Assembly (NCBI GenBank): GCA_007693915.1
Contig: RECS01000109.1
Span: 32,237-96,236 of the forward strand
Length of the DNA: 64,000 bases
Direction: 5' to 3'
DNA from: Saprospirales bacterium
Lineage (GTDB): Bacteria; Bacteroidota; Bacteroidia; Chitinophagales; Saprospiraceae
Below the pieces are notes generated by a model. The model was not told the DNA's origin. It did no database searches and saw only the letters and a list, made by a program, of their open reading frames with translations. The stretch's first letter is position 1; every line of letters starts with the position of its first letter. Both the position numbers and the translations under genes were made by a program. Positions 7,931 through 16,843 of the stretch are shown here, one piece after another.

Positions 7931-9003
7931 TGCTTTTAATGAATGTATATTTGTTTCAATTAAGAACGATCGTGATTACTTTTATTTTATCACATTTCCT
8001 AACTATGCATTATAGTTTTTACAATGCTCAGGTCACTTTCCCATACACAATCGAATCGGAGAAAAATGTGAAATATCAACCATTGGACAACGGCACAGTA
8101 GTCAGCCAACCTGGGTGGAACTGGACAAATTTTTTTATTGAAATAGACTTTCCATTTTCTATCCCTCAATTTGAATCCGGACCGGTAATGCTTGCAGTTT
8201 TTTCCATCCCGGACATTGGAATTCAGCTATTATTCCTCAATTCTGAAGGTGACATCGGTGATGTGCTAATTCCTTATAATATGCTACTTAAAGATATTAA
8301 AAATTATGATTCAAATAAAGAGTCCATTGTCAGATACGATATTCAGGGAGAAATAGGTCAAAGGGTTTTTATTTTAGAGTTTTTTAAAGTGGGTTTTGAG
8401 AATCTTGTTGGAACAATAGGTGCAACTGTAAACACAAGTTTTCAAATTAGTATTTTTGAGGATACAGGAGAGCTAAAGATTCACTTCGGCGAGCAAAACA
8501 ACAGAGAGTTGTTTGACCTAATTTTTGATCGAATCGGTTCGGGACCCCGAATATCGTTAAGCTTAGGCTTAGGATCATCAGGGAGTGGTAATATACCTGT
8601 GGTTTCAGGTTTACTTTCAGGTAATGTTGAAGCCCCCTTTATAGTAGAATACTACCAATCATATATCCCCCCGGAAAACCTGGATGGTTTATTAGATGAT
8701 CCTGTGGAGGGTACTCTTTATCGTTTTATACCGACTCCAACAAACACAAACAACCACACCATCAACAATCATTTTTCCATATCGCCTAATCCTGCTTCTG
8801 ATTACTTGAATGTTTTTTGGAAAGACAGTAGTTTAGGACAGGTAAAATACTCAATTTTTTCAGTAGATGGGAGGAATATAATTTCAGGAACCTTAGATGA
8901 ACCACACCATAGAATTGAAACCAGTTCATTAAACACTGGGATCTATATCATTGAAGTCAGTTCAGAAAGTACAACTCAAGTTCATAATTTCTTAAAGAAA
9001 TAA
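7930..9003 (+). CDS. T9SS type A cargo protein, function unknown
   Basis: This 357-residue exported protein has a hydrophobic N-terminal signal (residues ~8-34, ending YNAQ) and a middle beta-rich region of no recognised family. Its C-terminal ~75-residue type A sorting domain begins 'SISPNPASDYLNVFW' and ends 'SLNTGIYIIEVSS ... FLKK'. Such tails direct proteins through the type IX secretion system to the cell surface. Its ATG overlaps the stop of the upstream gene by one base. The two products may act together on the surface, which is inference from coupling. Confidence 0.75.
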   Translation: MLLMNVYLFQLRTIVITFILSHFLTMHYSFYNAQVTFPYTIESEKNVKYQPLDNGTVVSQPGWNWTNFFIEIDFPFSIPQFESGPVMLAVFSIPDIGIQLLFLNSEGDIGDVLIPYNMLLKDIKNYDSNKESIVRYDIQGEIGQRVFILEFFKVGFENLVGTIGATVNTSFQISIFEDTGELKIHFGEQNNRELFDLIFDRIGSGPRISLSLGLGSSGSGNIPVVSGLLSGNVEAPFIVEYYQSYIPPENLDGLLDDPVEGTLYRFIPTPTNTNNHTINNHFSISPNPASDYLNVFWKDSSLGQVKYSIFSVDGRNIISGTLDEPHHRIETSSLNTGIYIIEVSSESTTQVHNFLKK

Positions 9004-9062
9004 GTATTATCGAAAATGACTTATCTTTATCCTGCGAACAAAACCTGTAATTTGCTTTTTTG

Positions 9063-9632
9063 ATGAAAAACCTACAACAAATAATTTTCGCAATCATTCT
9101 CACTGCAGCAACTTTATTTTCAGGTTCTTGTATAAGTCAAAACTCCAAAGATTCTATCCTTCCTCCCCTTGAAAACTCTTTCCGTCTCAACATAGTTAAC
9201 CCAAGCGCAGAATGGCACTTTGTACGGAATGAAAATGCCCTTTATGTACTAAAAGTGGGTCTTAATTATTACGGTGAAATAATACTTGGGTATCCATCGT
9301 CAATTGAATGGCAATTTAAGCCAATGGCATCAATAAGCCACAGATGGTATTATAATAGACTGAAGAGATTAAATAATGGACGGATAGTTAAGAAAAACAG
9401 TGGGAACTATGTCTCATTGAAATTTATGGCACTTGGACCCGATATAATTTCAACAGACTCTAAGAATAGTGACTTTATTGCATCATTAGGTCCGCAATGG
9501 GGCATGCAAAGAAAATATGGCAAGTCACTTTCCTTCAAACTGGAAATAGGGCCTGTTGTTTATTGGAATAGTGATAATAAAGTAGGGGTAGAGTTAAGTG
9601 GAGGTATAGGACTGGGGTTTATAATAAAATAA
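9063..9632 (+). CDS. Hypothetical outer-membrane-associated lipoprotein
   Basis: The frame opens at a TTG (9060), but the ATG three bases later is the better start, giving 189 residues. A signal peptide with a lipobox-like FSGSC (Cys ~23) indicates lipidation. The rest alternates hydrophobic and polar residues ('YGEIILGYP', 'VYWNSDNKVGVELSGGIGLGFII') and ends in a beta-strand with a near-terminal aromatic/aliphatic pattern, as in small outer-membrane barrels. No family is recognised. It lies 59 nt after the type A cargo gene and could be part of the same cassette. Confidence 0.6.
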   Translation: MKNLQQIIFAIILTAATLFSGSCISQNSKDSILPPLENSFRLNIVNPSAEWHFVRNENALYVLKVGLNYYGEIILGYPSSIEWQFKPMASISHRWYYNRLKRLNNGRIVKKNSGNYVSLKFMALGPDIISTDSKNSDFIASLGPQWGMQRKYGKSLSFKLEIGPVVYWNSDNKVGVELSGGIGLGFIIK

Positions 9633-10166
9633 TAGTTTAATCATTGAATTATTAATCTCAACTTAGCAATTGACTCAAAGTCTAATTACATACAGAACAA
9701 AATAGAAAAAAGGCAGCTACAATTAAGTATTACAAACTGTAAATTAAGCACTTAATTTAAAAAAGGATTGACTTGAATCTGCCCACTGAATTCCTTTAAA
9801 TTATTCTACAGAACTTATTAATTTTGCAAAAAACAGATAAACTCTAAAGAATTAACATGCCTCATCTCAGTATTTCATACAATTTATAATTACAACTTAA
9901 AAATTGAGGAAAAAACTAGGTTCACGTCAAGGTGCACAAGGCGTGAGGGTATCACCAAGTCAATTGCGCAGATTGAGGGCTTTAGAAAAAAAAGGAAGGT
10001 TTTAATTTTCAAAACAATTTTAACTAATAACCATTTCTTTGCGAATCCTTTGCGCCCTTGCGACTTTGCGAGAAAAAAACTTTAAGACTTTTCTAATTTT
10101 TGTCAATTACACAGAAATCTTAAATAAGCACATTTATATTCGATCTGAAAATATTTTGAAAGTAAA
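9633..10166. other. Intergenic region with a TTTGCG repeat and a small basic reading frame
   Basis: This 534-bp stretch is mostly AT-rich. It contains a closed 33-codon frame (9904-10005, TTG start) encoding a Lys/Arg-rich peptide with 'QGVRVSPSQLRRLRALEKKG', possibly a remnant of a larger gene. It also contains the TTTGCG-type repeat at 10038-10072. No promoter or terminator could be assigned with confidence. Confidence 0.5.
10038..10072. repeat. TTTGCG-type imperfect tandem repeat
   Basis: Four loosely tandem occurrences of TTTGCG/CTTGCG fall within 35 nt (TTTGCGAATCC, TTTGCGCCC, TTGCGAC, TTTGCGAG), followed by an A-run. The composition differs from the surrounding AT-rich DNA. Elements of this appearance are commonly scattered between genes in Bacteroidota (recollection, not checked). 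Confidence 0.6.
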
Positions 10167-10973
10167 TCAATCCCCCATCTCCAACCTTTGAAAATTCACT
10201 CTAGTCTCAAAGTAAGTGGTGTTATATCCAAGCGAGAGTATGCCGGGCAATTCACGCGGTTTCTCTACTCCTTTTCGGGTGATCAAATCCTCAAAAATAT
10301 TCAAGCCTGAAATGGAATTCAGCTCAGCCAAAGAAAACACCAATTCATTCAACGGCCTTTGATCTCCATCATTTGCCCACAAAAAAGTAAGTGAATATGG
10401 GCTTTCAGAATCCAAATTCATTATGGCAACAAAAATATTTTCACCGGGTGGATAATCCCTTATCGAATCAATGCAGCTGATCATGCCCGAAACGACATGC
10501 ATATCCCCGTACTCCTCATGCCAGACAAATATTTGATTATAGACCTCCTCGAATATCCTGAATGCCGATACATCCATATTGCTGAATTGAAGCACCATAT
10601 CATCATCCGACCAAAACTCCGTTAAGCCAAGAGGCATCCTAAATGGATTCCCATTTTCAAACGGAGGTCTATGACCAAAATTGGTAATGGCTGCACTGCC
10701 ATGAGCCATCCACACTACTCCACTGCCATCCTTAGCAGGGGCAAGAATCAAATCATCTATCATTTTCAGCTCTCCAGTCTCAGCACTGCAGATTATTTCA
10801 CTTTTTTCGGGTGACCCCAAAAGCACCGCCAGCCAAGGCTCCATATTGACTGTGAGTAACCAGACAAATAGCAGCAGCAAGGCAATCAAAATCACTACAT
10901 ATCGCAAACTGGAAGATTTTCGACCGGAATCACCCCTTTTGTGACTTCCGTGATTCATCCTGAATTTTACCAT
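10167..10973 (-). CDS. Single-pass membrane protein of unknown function
   Basis: I place the start at the ATG at 10973 (protein MVKFRMNHGS...). The frame extends 19 codons further upstream but adds an atypical segment, and the ATG at 10958 is an alternative. The ~268-residue product has a basic cytoplasmic head (KRGDSGRKSSS) and one transmembrane helix (LRYVVILIALLLLFVWLLTV). A ~220-residue external domain follows, with 'MIDDLILAPAKDGSG', 'HGSAAITNFGHRPP', 'HVVSGMISC' and 'GILSLGYNTTYFE'. I do not recognise the domain. The pseudogene at 5418 is a paralogue in the same orientation. Together they bracket the surface-protein cassette at 6.3-9.6 kb. Confidence 0.65.
   Translation of the reverse strand: MVKFRMNHGSHKRGDSGRKSSSLRYVVILIALLLLFVWLLTVNMEPWLAVLLGSPEKSEIICSAETGELKMIDDLILAPAKDGSGVVWMAHGSAAITNFGHRPPFENGNPFRMPLGLTEFWSDDDMVLQFSNMDVSAFRIFEEVYNQIFVWHEEYGDMHVVSGMISCIDSIRDYPPGENIFVAIMNLDSESPYSLTFLWANDGDQRPLNELVFSLAELNSISGLNIFEDLITRKGVEKPRELPGILSLGYNTTYFETRVNFQRLEMGD
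10663..10768. repeat. 106-bp near-identical patch shared with 5914-6019
   Basis: This is the second copy of the patch described at 5914-6019, with four mismatches. It is direct with respect to the first copy and 4749 bp away, so it could support recombination that deletes or duplicates the intervening cassette. Confidence 0.8.
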
Positions 10974-11130
10974 TTTTCTTTTTTTTACAAATATACAGAA
11001 AACAAGGTAGTGCTTAGCAACACAATACAATCAAGATCAAAGGTCTCAACAATAAAACTGCAAAACTCTATCCCGAATTATGAAAGTGATATGATAGTCC
11101 TTAATTTTACGCTCTTAAAGAAAAAAACAT

Positions 11131-11910
11131 ATGAAATACATTTCTGTCGAAACAAATGGGAATTACTGCATCCTGAAATTAAACAGGCCGGAAAAGTTCA
11201 ATAGTTTTATACGCCCAATGGCATTGGAATTGCAAAAGGCTTTGGATGAATGCGAAAGTAATCCTGAAGTCAGGGCTATCCTTCTAACTGCTGAGGGCAA
11301 AGCCTTCTGTGCCGGTCAGGACCTCAATGAAGCCGTTGATCCTGCACTAAAGGTGGAGCTTGATAAAATCATCACTGAACATTACAATCCGCTCATCACC
11401 CGATTAACCAAAATAGAAAAGCCGATAGTTTGTGCTGTTAATGGTGTAGCTGCCGGAGCTGGGGCGAATGTAGCCCTCGCCTGCGATATCGTCATTGCGA
11501 CTGAAAGTGCATCGTTTATTCAGGCCTTCAGTATGATAGGGCTAATACCCGATTCAGGGGGCACATGGATTCTACCCAGATTAGTTGGTTATGCACGGGC
11601 AAAAGCGCTGATGATGACAGCTGAAAAAGTGAGTGCGATTGATGCGGAAAAAATGGGAATGATCTACAAAGCAGTACCGGATGAAAACTTTATTGCCGAA
11701 GCCAAAAAGCTAACAGCAAAGCTGGCCAATATGCCTACAAGAGGACTGGGTCTTACCAAAAGAGCCCTAAATCTAGGCATGAACAATAGTCTTCAAGAAC
11801 AACTGGTTCACGAGTGGAGACTACAATCAGAGGCGGGCAGTACAGACGACTTCAAAGAAGGTGTAGCCGCTTTTTTAGAAAAAAGAAAACCTGAATTTAC
11901 AGGAAAATAA
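11131..11910 (+). CDS. paaG: Enoyl-CoA hydratase/isomerase, PaaG-like
   Basis: This 259-residue crotonase-fold enzyme is close to the PaaG type (1,2-epoxyphenylacetyl-CoA isomerase) of phenylacetate catabolism. The oxyanion-hole segments are present as 'GKAFCAGQDL' (about residue 60-69) and 'NGVAAGAGANVALACD' (about 107-122). 'GLIPDSGGTWILPRLVG' carries the Asp in the place typical of PaaG. Length is normal for the family. It heads a three-gene cluster with a 3-hydroxyacyl-CoA dehydrogenase 10 nt downstream and a PaaI thioesterase, the order expected for the lower beta-oxidation-like steps. The ring-epoxidase (paaABCDE), paaK, paaZ and paaJ are not in the window, so a more general acyl-CoA role cannot be excluded. 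Confidence 0.85.
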   Translation: MKYISVETNGNYCILKLNRPEKFNSFIRPMALELQKALDECESNPEVRAILLTAEGKAFCAGQDLNEAVDPALKVELDKIITEHYNPLITRLTKIEKPIVCAVNGVAAGAGANVALACDIVIATESASFIQAFSMIGLIPDSGGTWILPRLVGYARAKALMMTAEKVSAIDAEKMGMIYKAVPDENFIAEAKKLTAKLANMPTRGLGLTKRALNLGMNNSLQEQLVHEWRLQSEAGSTDDFKEGVAAFLEKRKPEFTGK

Positions 11911-11920
11911 AACACAACTT

Positions 11921-13078
11921 ATGAAAATAGGAATAATAGGAGCAGGAGCAATGGGTACAGGAATAGCGCAATTAGCAGCTTTTTCCAATCACAAAGTACT
12001 GCTCTATGATGCCAATCAGGATGCACTGAACCGCTCAAGGGACAGTCTGCTGAAAATCCTGAACCGTATGGCTGAAAAAGGCAAAATTTCAGATGCAGAT
12101 GCGAAAGGGATTTTTGGAAACATTCTGTTTATTGAAAAAATGAGTACTTTTGCCAATGCAGAAATAATTGTTGAAGCTATAGTTGAAAATCTGGAAGTCA
12201 AACAATCTGTTTTTCGAGAACTGGAAAGCATAGTAAGTGCGGATTGTATTTTGGCGACCAACACCTCCTCACTAAGTGTTTCAGCTATTGCTGCAGCTTG
12301 TAAAAAACCGGAACGCATTGTTGGCATACATTTTTTTAATCCGGTTTTTTTAATGAAATTGGTAGAAATTATCCCGACCCTACAAACTGAGGAGTCCGTT
12401 TCGAAAAAAGCAGTAAAATGGATAAGCGACATGGGGCACCTGCCCGTAATGGCAAAGGACACCCCCGGATTTATAGTGAATCGAATAGCTCGCCCTTTTT
12501 ACAGTGAAGCGCTGCGCATTCTGGACGAAGGCATTGCTGATGCTGCTACCATAGATCATGCTATGACCACAGTTGGTGGTTTTAGAATGGGACCCTTCAC
12601 CCTCATGGATTTTATCGGAAACGATGTCAACTATACCGTTACGGAGACGGTGTTCAAGGCATTTTTCTACGATCCCAGATACAAACCGTCTTTTACCCAA
12701 CAGCGATTGGCTATGGCAGGCTATCTGGGCAGAAAAACCGGAAAAGGATATTACAATTATAATGAAGGAGCAGTCAAACCCGAGCCCAATACCGATCTGG
12801 AGTTGTTGAAATACATATTTGAGCGGGTTTTATTTATGCTCATCAATGAGGCAGCCGATGCACTCATGTACGGGGTGGCCTCCAGGGACGATATAGATAC
12901 GGCCATGAAATACGGGGTTAACTATCCCAAGGGCTTATTGAAATGGGCGGACGAAATGGGAATTGATGACTGTGTAAATGCATTGGATGATTTGTATGAT
13001 TTGTATCGCGAAGATAGATACAGATGTTCCGCTTTATTGAGAAAAATGTCTTACGACAATACCACCTTTTATGACTAA
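11921..13078 (+). CDS. paaH: 3-hydroxyacyl-CoA dehydrogenase, PaaH-like
   Basis: This 385-residue protein begins with a Rossmann NAD-binding motif (MKIGIIGAGAMGTGIAQLAA). 'ATNTSSLSVSAIA' and 'GIHFFNPVFLMKLVEIIPT' contain the catalytic His-Asn region, and 'DTPGFIVNRIARPF' marks the start of the first C-terminal 3HCDH domain. The region after residue ~290 looks like a second, shorter 3HCDH domain, as in the PaaH/FadB-like forms and unlike the ~290-residue short enzymes such as the one at 59187. It would oxidise 3-hydroxyacyl-CoA (3-hydroxyadipyl-CoA in the phenylacetate pathway). The gene overlaps the next by 8 nt. Confidence 0.88.
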   Translation: MKIGIIGAGAMGTGIAQLAAFSNHKVLLYDANQDALNRSRDSLLKILNRMAEKGKISDADAKGIFGNILFIEKMSTFANAEIIVEAIVENLEVKQSVFRELESIVSADCILATNTSSLSVSAIAAACKKPERIVGIHFFNPVFLMKLVEIIPTLQTEESVSKKAVKWISDMGHLPVMAKDTPGFIVNRIARPFYSEALRILDEGIADAATIDHAMTTVGGFRMGPFTLMDFIGNDVNYTVTETVFKAFFYDPRYKPSFTQQRLAMAGYLGRKTGKGYYNYNEGAVKPEPNTDLELLKYIFERVLFMLINEAADALMYGVASRDDIDTAMKYGVNYPKGLLKWADEMGIDDCVNALDDLYDLYREDRYRCSALLRKMSYDNTTFYD

Positions 13079-13508
13079 GGAAGAAAAAATTGTCAGGAAA
13101 ATGATGATGGATCGCGATGCCTTCAGTCAATGGATGGGCATTGAAATACTTTCCATTAAAAAAGGTTCGGTTGAGTTGCAAATGACTATAACTGAAGTAA
13201 TGACCAATGGGTTTAAAATTGCCCATGGCGGCATAGCTTATTCTTTGGCGGATTCGGCATTGGCTTTTTCTTCGAACACATACGGCATACAATCCGTTAC
13301 AATAGAAAGTACCATGAGCCACATCAAACCTTTAAAGGAAGGTGAGACCATCAAAGCCGTTGCAAAAGAGCTTCAGCTTTCCGGTAAATTTGGCAGGTAT
13401 TTGATTGAGATTATAAATGAAAAAAATGAGGTTGCAGCCGTTTTTTACGGGACAGTATTTCGAACGGGAAAGGAATGGATAATTGATAATGGTCAACCTA
13501 CTCAATAA
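13071..13508 (+). CDS. paaI: Hotdog-fold acyl-CoA thioesterase, PaaI-like
   Basis: This 145-residue hotdog protein contains 'NGFKIAHGGIAYSLADSALAF', with the HGG and Asp-Ser pattern typical of PaaI phenylacetyl-CoA thioesterases, and 'ESTMSHIKPLKEGE' further on. Length is normal for PaaI. PaaI is thought to release CoA from trapped or dead-end aryl-CoA esters. The start overlaps the 3' end of the dehydrogenase gene by 8 nt in another frame, a sign of translational coupling. Confidence 0.85.
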   Translation: MTKEEKIVRKMMMDRDAFSQWMGIEILSIKKGSVELQMTITEVMTNGFKIAHGGIAYSLADSALAFSSNTYGIQSVTIESTMSHIKPLKEGETIKAVAKELQLSGKFGRYLIEIINEKNEVAAVFYGTVFRTGKEWIIDNGQPTQ

Positions 13509-13532
13509 AGTGGACATGAAGGTATTAAAGGT

Positions 13533-13583
13533 GATTAAATTAAAATGAGAATCTTGGTATTCAATCCTCATCTTAATTAAATC
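13533..13583. terminator. AT-rich imperfect stem-loop after the paa-like genes
   Basis: The arms at 13533-13549 and 13567-13583 are complementary with a few mismatches (GATTAAATTAAAATGAG against CTCATCTTAATTAAATC) around a ~17-nt loop. It follows the paaI stop by about 25 nt. No U-tract follows, so it is at best a weak terminator or an mRNA-stabilising hairpin. Confidence 0.3.
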
Positions 13584-13646
13584 TCAACCAAGTCGATTTT
13601 TTAATCCCCTAAAGGATTATTTACCTTTACAGCATAGATAAAGCAA

Positions 13647-15170
13647 ATGATCAAAATCCGGAATCTTATTATCAGGTCTGAGGGGAGCGACAGTACTCCC
13701 CTACTTGATATTTCCGACTTGAGTATCGAAAAAGGAAAGATCTTATTTTTGATTGGGAAAAGCGGTTCGGGTAAATCTTTGACACTATCCGCTTTGGCTG
13801 GTTGGCAGAAACAAGGCTTAGCCTATAGTGGTGGGGTCAACATTTCGTTAAAACATAATGGTGCTGCCGATAACTACTCAATGCTTGATTTAGCTGAAAG
13901 CGCATTATCAAATTTCAGAAAACAGCACCTGGGATACATCATGCAACAACCCTATGCAGCACTGAATCCTACTATGAAACTGGGCAAACAGCTTTTAGAA
14001 AAGCGAGTATCGGTTGGCAAATTAAGTTTAAATACAACACAAGTTCAAGAGGAAGTAATGCAGTTAATGCAAAATCTTCAATTGGAGGAACCTGATCGAA
14101 TGATGCAATCCTATCCCTTTCAGCTTTCAGGAGGCCAACTGCAAAGGATGGCAATTGCAATGGCACTTCAAAATCAACCTGAATTAATACTCGCCGATGA
14201 ACCCACATCAGCTTTGGATGCTTCTACAAGAAAAAAAGTTTTGGAACTGCTAATTGAAAGTTGCAGATCGAGAAACATCACTTTAATCATCAGTTCACAC
14301 GAACTCGACTCAGTTAGGAAATTTGCAGACGAACTCATTTGTCTTAAGGACGGAAAAATAGTTTACCGCGGATCAGCTGAAACATCTGCCATCAATGACA
14401 ATTATACGCAATCTTTTTTCAGCGCTTTTGACCATTATTCCAAAGTGTCGAAAAAAACTGAACGAAGCAAAAAATCTCCTGATGAAGAAGGGAGTGAGAT
14501 AAAAATCAACGATTTAGGCTACAGCTATAAAAGTCAGAATTTACTTAGGGGGGAACCCGAAAATACGATTTTCAATAGATTAAACATTTCTTTCCGAAAG
14601 AATTGTCGCGTAGGGATTTTGGGGAAATCAGGCAGTGGGAAGACCACACTTGCAAGGCTACTTAGTGGATTGGTTTCACCTAAAAACGGGAGTCTCTTTT
14701 TTAATGATAAAGAATTCAAAAAAGGAATCCGGGAAAAAGATTACCCCAAAATACAGATGATTTTTCAGGATCCTTACAGCTCCTTCAACCCTATCCGAAC
14801 AATTTCTGTTCAATTGCAAGAGGTGGCAAGTATCAAATACAAAAAGCCCGGACAAATTACTGAACTAATCAGGCAATTCGGATTGGAGGAAAGCATGACA
14901 AGGCGGAAGCCAAATCAATTGAGTGGTGGGCAGTTGCAACGATTTGCTATTATCAGAGTTTTAATTTCCGAACCCGATGGTTTAATAATGGATGAGTTTG
15001 TGACCGGACTGGATATCCATTGGAAAATTAAGATTATCGAAGAAGTAAAAAAATACCTTTTAAGCAGATCTCTAAATATATGGGTGATTTCGCATGAAGA
15101 GCAATTACTTCGACATCTGTGCGATGAACTATTTCAATTGAAAAACGGGCAATTGGAATTAATTATTTAG
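13647..15170 (+). CDS. Fused double ABC ATPase, oligopeptide/nickel (Dpp/Opp/YejF) type
   Basis: This 507-residue protein has two ABC nucleotide-binding domains in tandem. Domain 1 (about 1-255) has Walker A GKSGSGKS, signature LSGGQLQR, Walker B LILADEPTSALD and a switch His in ISSHE. Domain 2 (about 285-507) has Walker A GKSGSGKT, signature LSGGQLQR, Walker B GLIMDEFVTGLD and switch ISHE. 'MQQPYAALNPTMKLGKQL' and 'IFQDPYSSFNPIRTI' are Q-loop regions characteristic of the peptide/nickel importer family. No permease or binding protein is adjacent, so the ATPase must pair with components encoded elsewhere. Substrate is unknown. Confidence 0.85.
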   Translation: MIKIRNLIIRSEGSDSTPLLDISDLSIEKGKILFLIGKSGSGKSLTLSALAGWQKQGLAYSGGVNISLKHNGAADNYSMLDLAESALSNFRKQHLGYIMQQPYAALNPTMKLGKQLLEKRVSVGKLSLNTTQVQEEVMQLMQNLQLEEPDRMMQSYPFQLSGGQLQRMAIAMALQNQPELILADEPTSALDASTRKKVLELLIESCRSRNITLIISSHELDSVRKFADELICLKDGKIVYRGSAETSAINDNYTQSFFSAFDHYSKVSKKTERSKKSPDEEGSEIKINDLGYSYKSQNLLRGEPENTIFNRLNISFRKNCRVGILGKSGSGKTTLARLLSGLVSPKNGSLFFNDKEFKKGIREKDYPKIQMIFQDPYSSFNPIRTISVQLQEVASIKYKKPGQITELIRQFGLEESMTRRKPNQLSGGQLQRFAIIRVLISEPDGLIMDEFVTGLDIHWKIKIIEEVKKYLLSRSLNIWVISHEEQLLRHLCDELFQLKNGQLELII

Positions 15171-15214
15171 CAATTTGCGTTTTCTTTTTATTTCATTTTA
15201 TACACAATGGCGAT

Positions 15215-16837
15215 ATGACTAAAATTTTTCTCCCCTTATTACTTGCATTTTGTTTTACAATTCAGGCACAGGAAAATTTCAATGTGGAACTCATTGGTAG
15301 TCTTGACTATGACGTTTTATTAAGTGATGTATGGGGATATGTGGCTGAGGATGGAACAGAATACGCCATCATTGGACTTTTTACCGGAACAGCTGTAATT
15401 TCGCTGGAGGACCCTGCCAACCCCACAGAAGTCCTTTTTGTCCCCGGGGCTGAGAGTATCTGGCGCGACATGAAGATCTGGGACAACTATGTCTATGTTG
15501 TGGCCGATCGGGGAACAGATGGATTTTTGATCATCGATATGAGTATGGCTCCAGACAGTTTTAATTATCATTTCCACAGACCTGAAATTACCATTAATAA
15601 CGCACTACAAGATCCATTAGGAAGGTGTCATAACATTTGGATAGATGAAAAAGGCTACGCCTATCTTTCAGGTTGCAGACCTCAAAACAATGGGGGTGTT
15701 CTTATTTTTGACCTCAATGAAGATCCTGAATTCCCTTCGTTTGTTGGTGCAGCTGCCCCGATTTACTCCCATGACAATTTCGTGAGAAACGATATGATGT
15801 ATTCTGCTGATATAATAGACGGTTTTTTTTCTATTCATGATGTATCAGACAGAACTTCACCTGTTTTACTTGCTACTCAAAATACAACTTCAACCTTCAC
15901 CCACAATTGTTGGCTTTCTGATGACGGCAAATATCTTTTCACGACGGATGAGCGCCCGGAATCATATGTAGATGCTTATGACGTAAGTGATCCTTCAGAC
16001 ATAAAGTACATTAGTTCATTTCGCCCAATAACCAATAAGGGACAGGGTGTCATCCCACATAATGTCCATTATCATGAGGGATTTCTATATGTTTCCTGGT
16101 ACACGGATGGAGTAATCATAGTTGACGCTCACAAACCGGACAATATGGTAAAGGTTGGTCAATATGATACTTTCCTTGGACCGCATGGAGACTTTAATGG
16201 ACATTGGGGAGCATACCCCTTTTTACCAAGTGGTTTGTTGCTCTCTACTGATCGGCAGAATGGATTCTTTGTCTTTTATCCGCAACATACAAGAGCGTCC
16301 TATCTTGAGGGGAGGATATCATCATTAGAGACCGGTTTAGCTGTTCACAATGCAAAAATTTTTATTGAGGCAGACGTTCTCAATGAAGCTTTCAGCACAC
16401 CCGATGGTATATATAAAACAGGGACAGCGTTTGCAGGAACCTATGAAATCAGAGTTACCCACCCGGATTATGAAGACTACCTGAGTCAAGCTGATTTGCT
16501 CACCGGGATAACCACTGTTTACGACATTCAGCTCAGGCCATTAGGCACCAACATTGCAGAGGCTCCTCCCCTTGAATTAGATCAGGAGTTTGTTATTTTT
16601 CCAAATCCTACATCAGGACATTTGACCATTAGCTTTCCACAACATATAGCCAATAATCTTGGGCCTTTCCGATTTGCTCTATTTGATTTGTCCGGAAAAG
16701 AAATAATACAATCATCACTGTTTACCACTTATCTGGAAATCGACCTCAGTTACTTGCCTTTTGGATTATATGTAGGAGAATTGGTTAACTCAAACTCATC
16801 CATCAATCTCAAAGAAAAAATTTATATCCAAAACTAA
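15215..16837 (+). CDS. Choice-of-anchor-B (LVIVD-type repeat) secreted protein with T9SS tail
   Basis: This is a 540-residue secreted protein. A signal peptide (residues 1-18, ending IQAQ) is followed by a beta-propeller-like region (about 20-360) of LVIVD-type repeats, for example 'WGYVAEDGTEYAIIGLFTGT', 'GTDGFLIIDMS' and 'HDNFVRNDMMYSADIIDGFF'. This organisation matches the choice-of-anchor-B family. A carboxypeptidase-regulatory-like domain follows at about 365-445, and a type A sorting domain ('VIFPNPTSGHLTISF ... LPFGLYVGEL') ends the protein. It is predicted to be exported by the type IX system. Substrate or ligand is unknown. Confidence 0.8.
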   Translation: MTKIFLPLLLAFCFTIQAQENFNVELIGSLDYDVLLSDVWGYVAEDGTEYAIIGLFTGTAVISLEDPANPTEVLFVPGAESIWRDMKIWDNYVYVVADRGTDGFLIIDMSMAPDSFNYHFHRPEITINNALQDPLGRCHNIWIDEKGYAYLSGCRPQNNGGVLIFDLNEDPEFPSFVGAAAPIYSHDNFVRNDMMYSADIIDGFFSIHDVSDRTSPVLLATQNTTSTFTHNCWLSDDGKYLFTTDERPESYVDAYDVSDPSDIKYISSFRPITNKGQGVIPHNVHYHEGFLYVSWYTDGVIIVDAHKPDNMVKVGQYDTFLGPHGDFNGHWGAYPFLPSGLLLSTDRQNGFFVFYPQHTRASYLEGRISSLETGLAVHNAKIFIEADVLNEAFSTPDGIYKTGTAFAGTYEIRVTHPDYEDYLSQADLLTGITTVYDIQLRPLGTNIAEAPPLELDQEFVIFPNPTSGHLTISFPQHIANNLGPFRFALFDLSGKEIIQSSLFTTYLEIDLSYLPFGLYVGELVNSNSSINLKEKIYIQN

Positions 16838-16843
16838 AAGAAA

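Noticed and set aside
10941..11204. 87-codon plus-strand frame upstream of and into paaG
   Set aside because: It overlaps paaG in another frame and has no family features.
12016..12462. 148-codon minus-strand frame inside the PaaH-like gene
   Set aside because: The sense frame is a clear dehydrogenase, so the antisense frame is a shadow.
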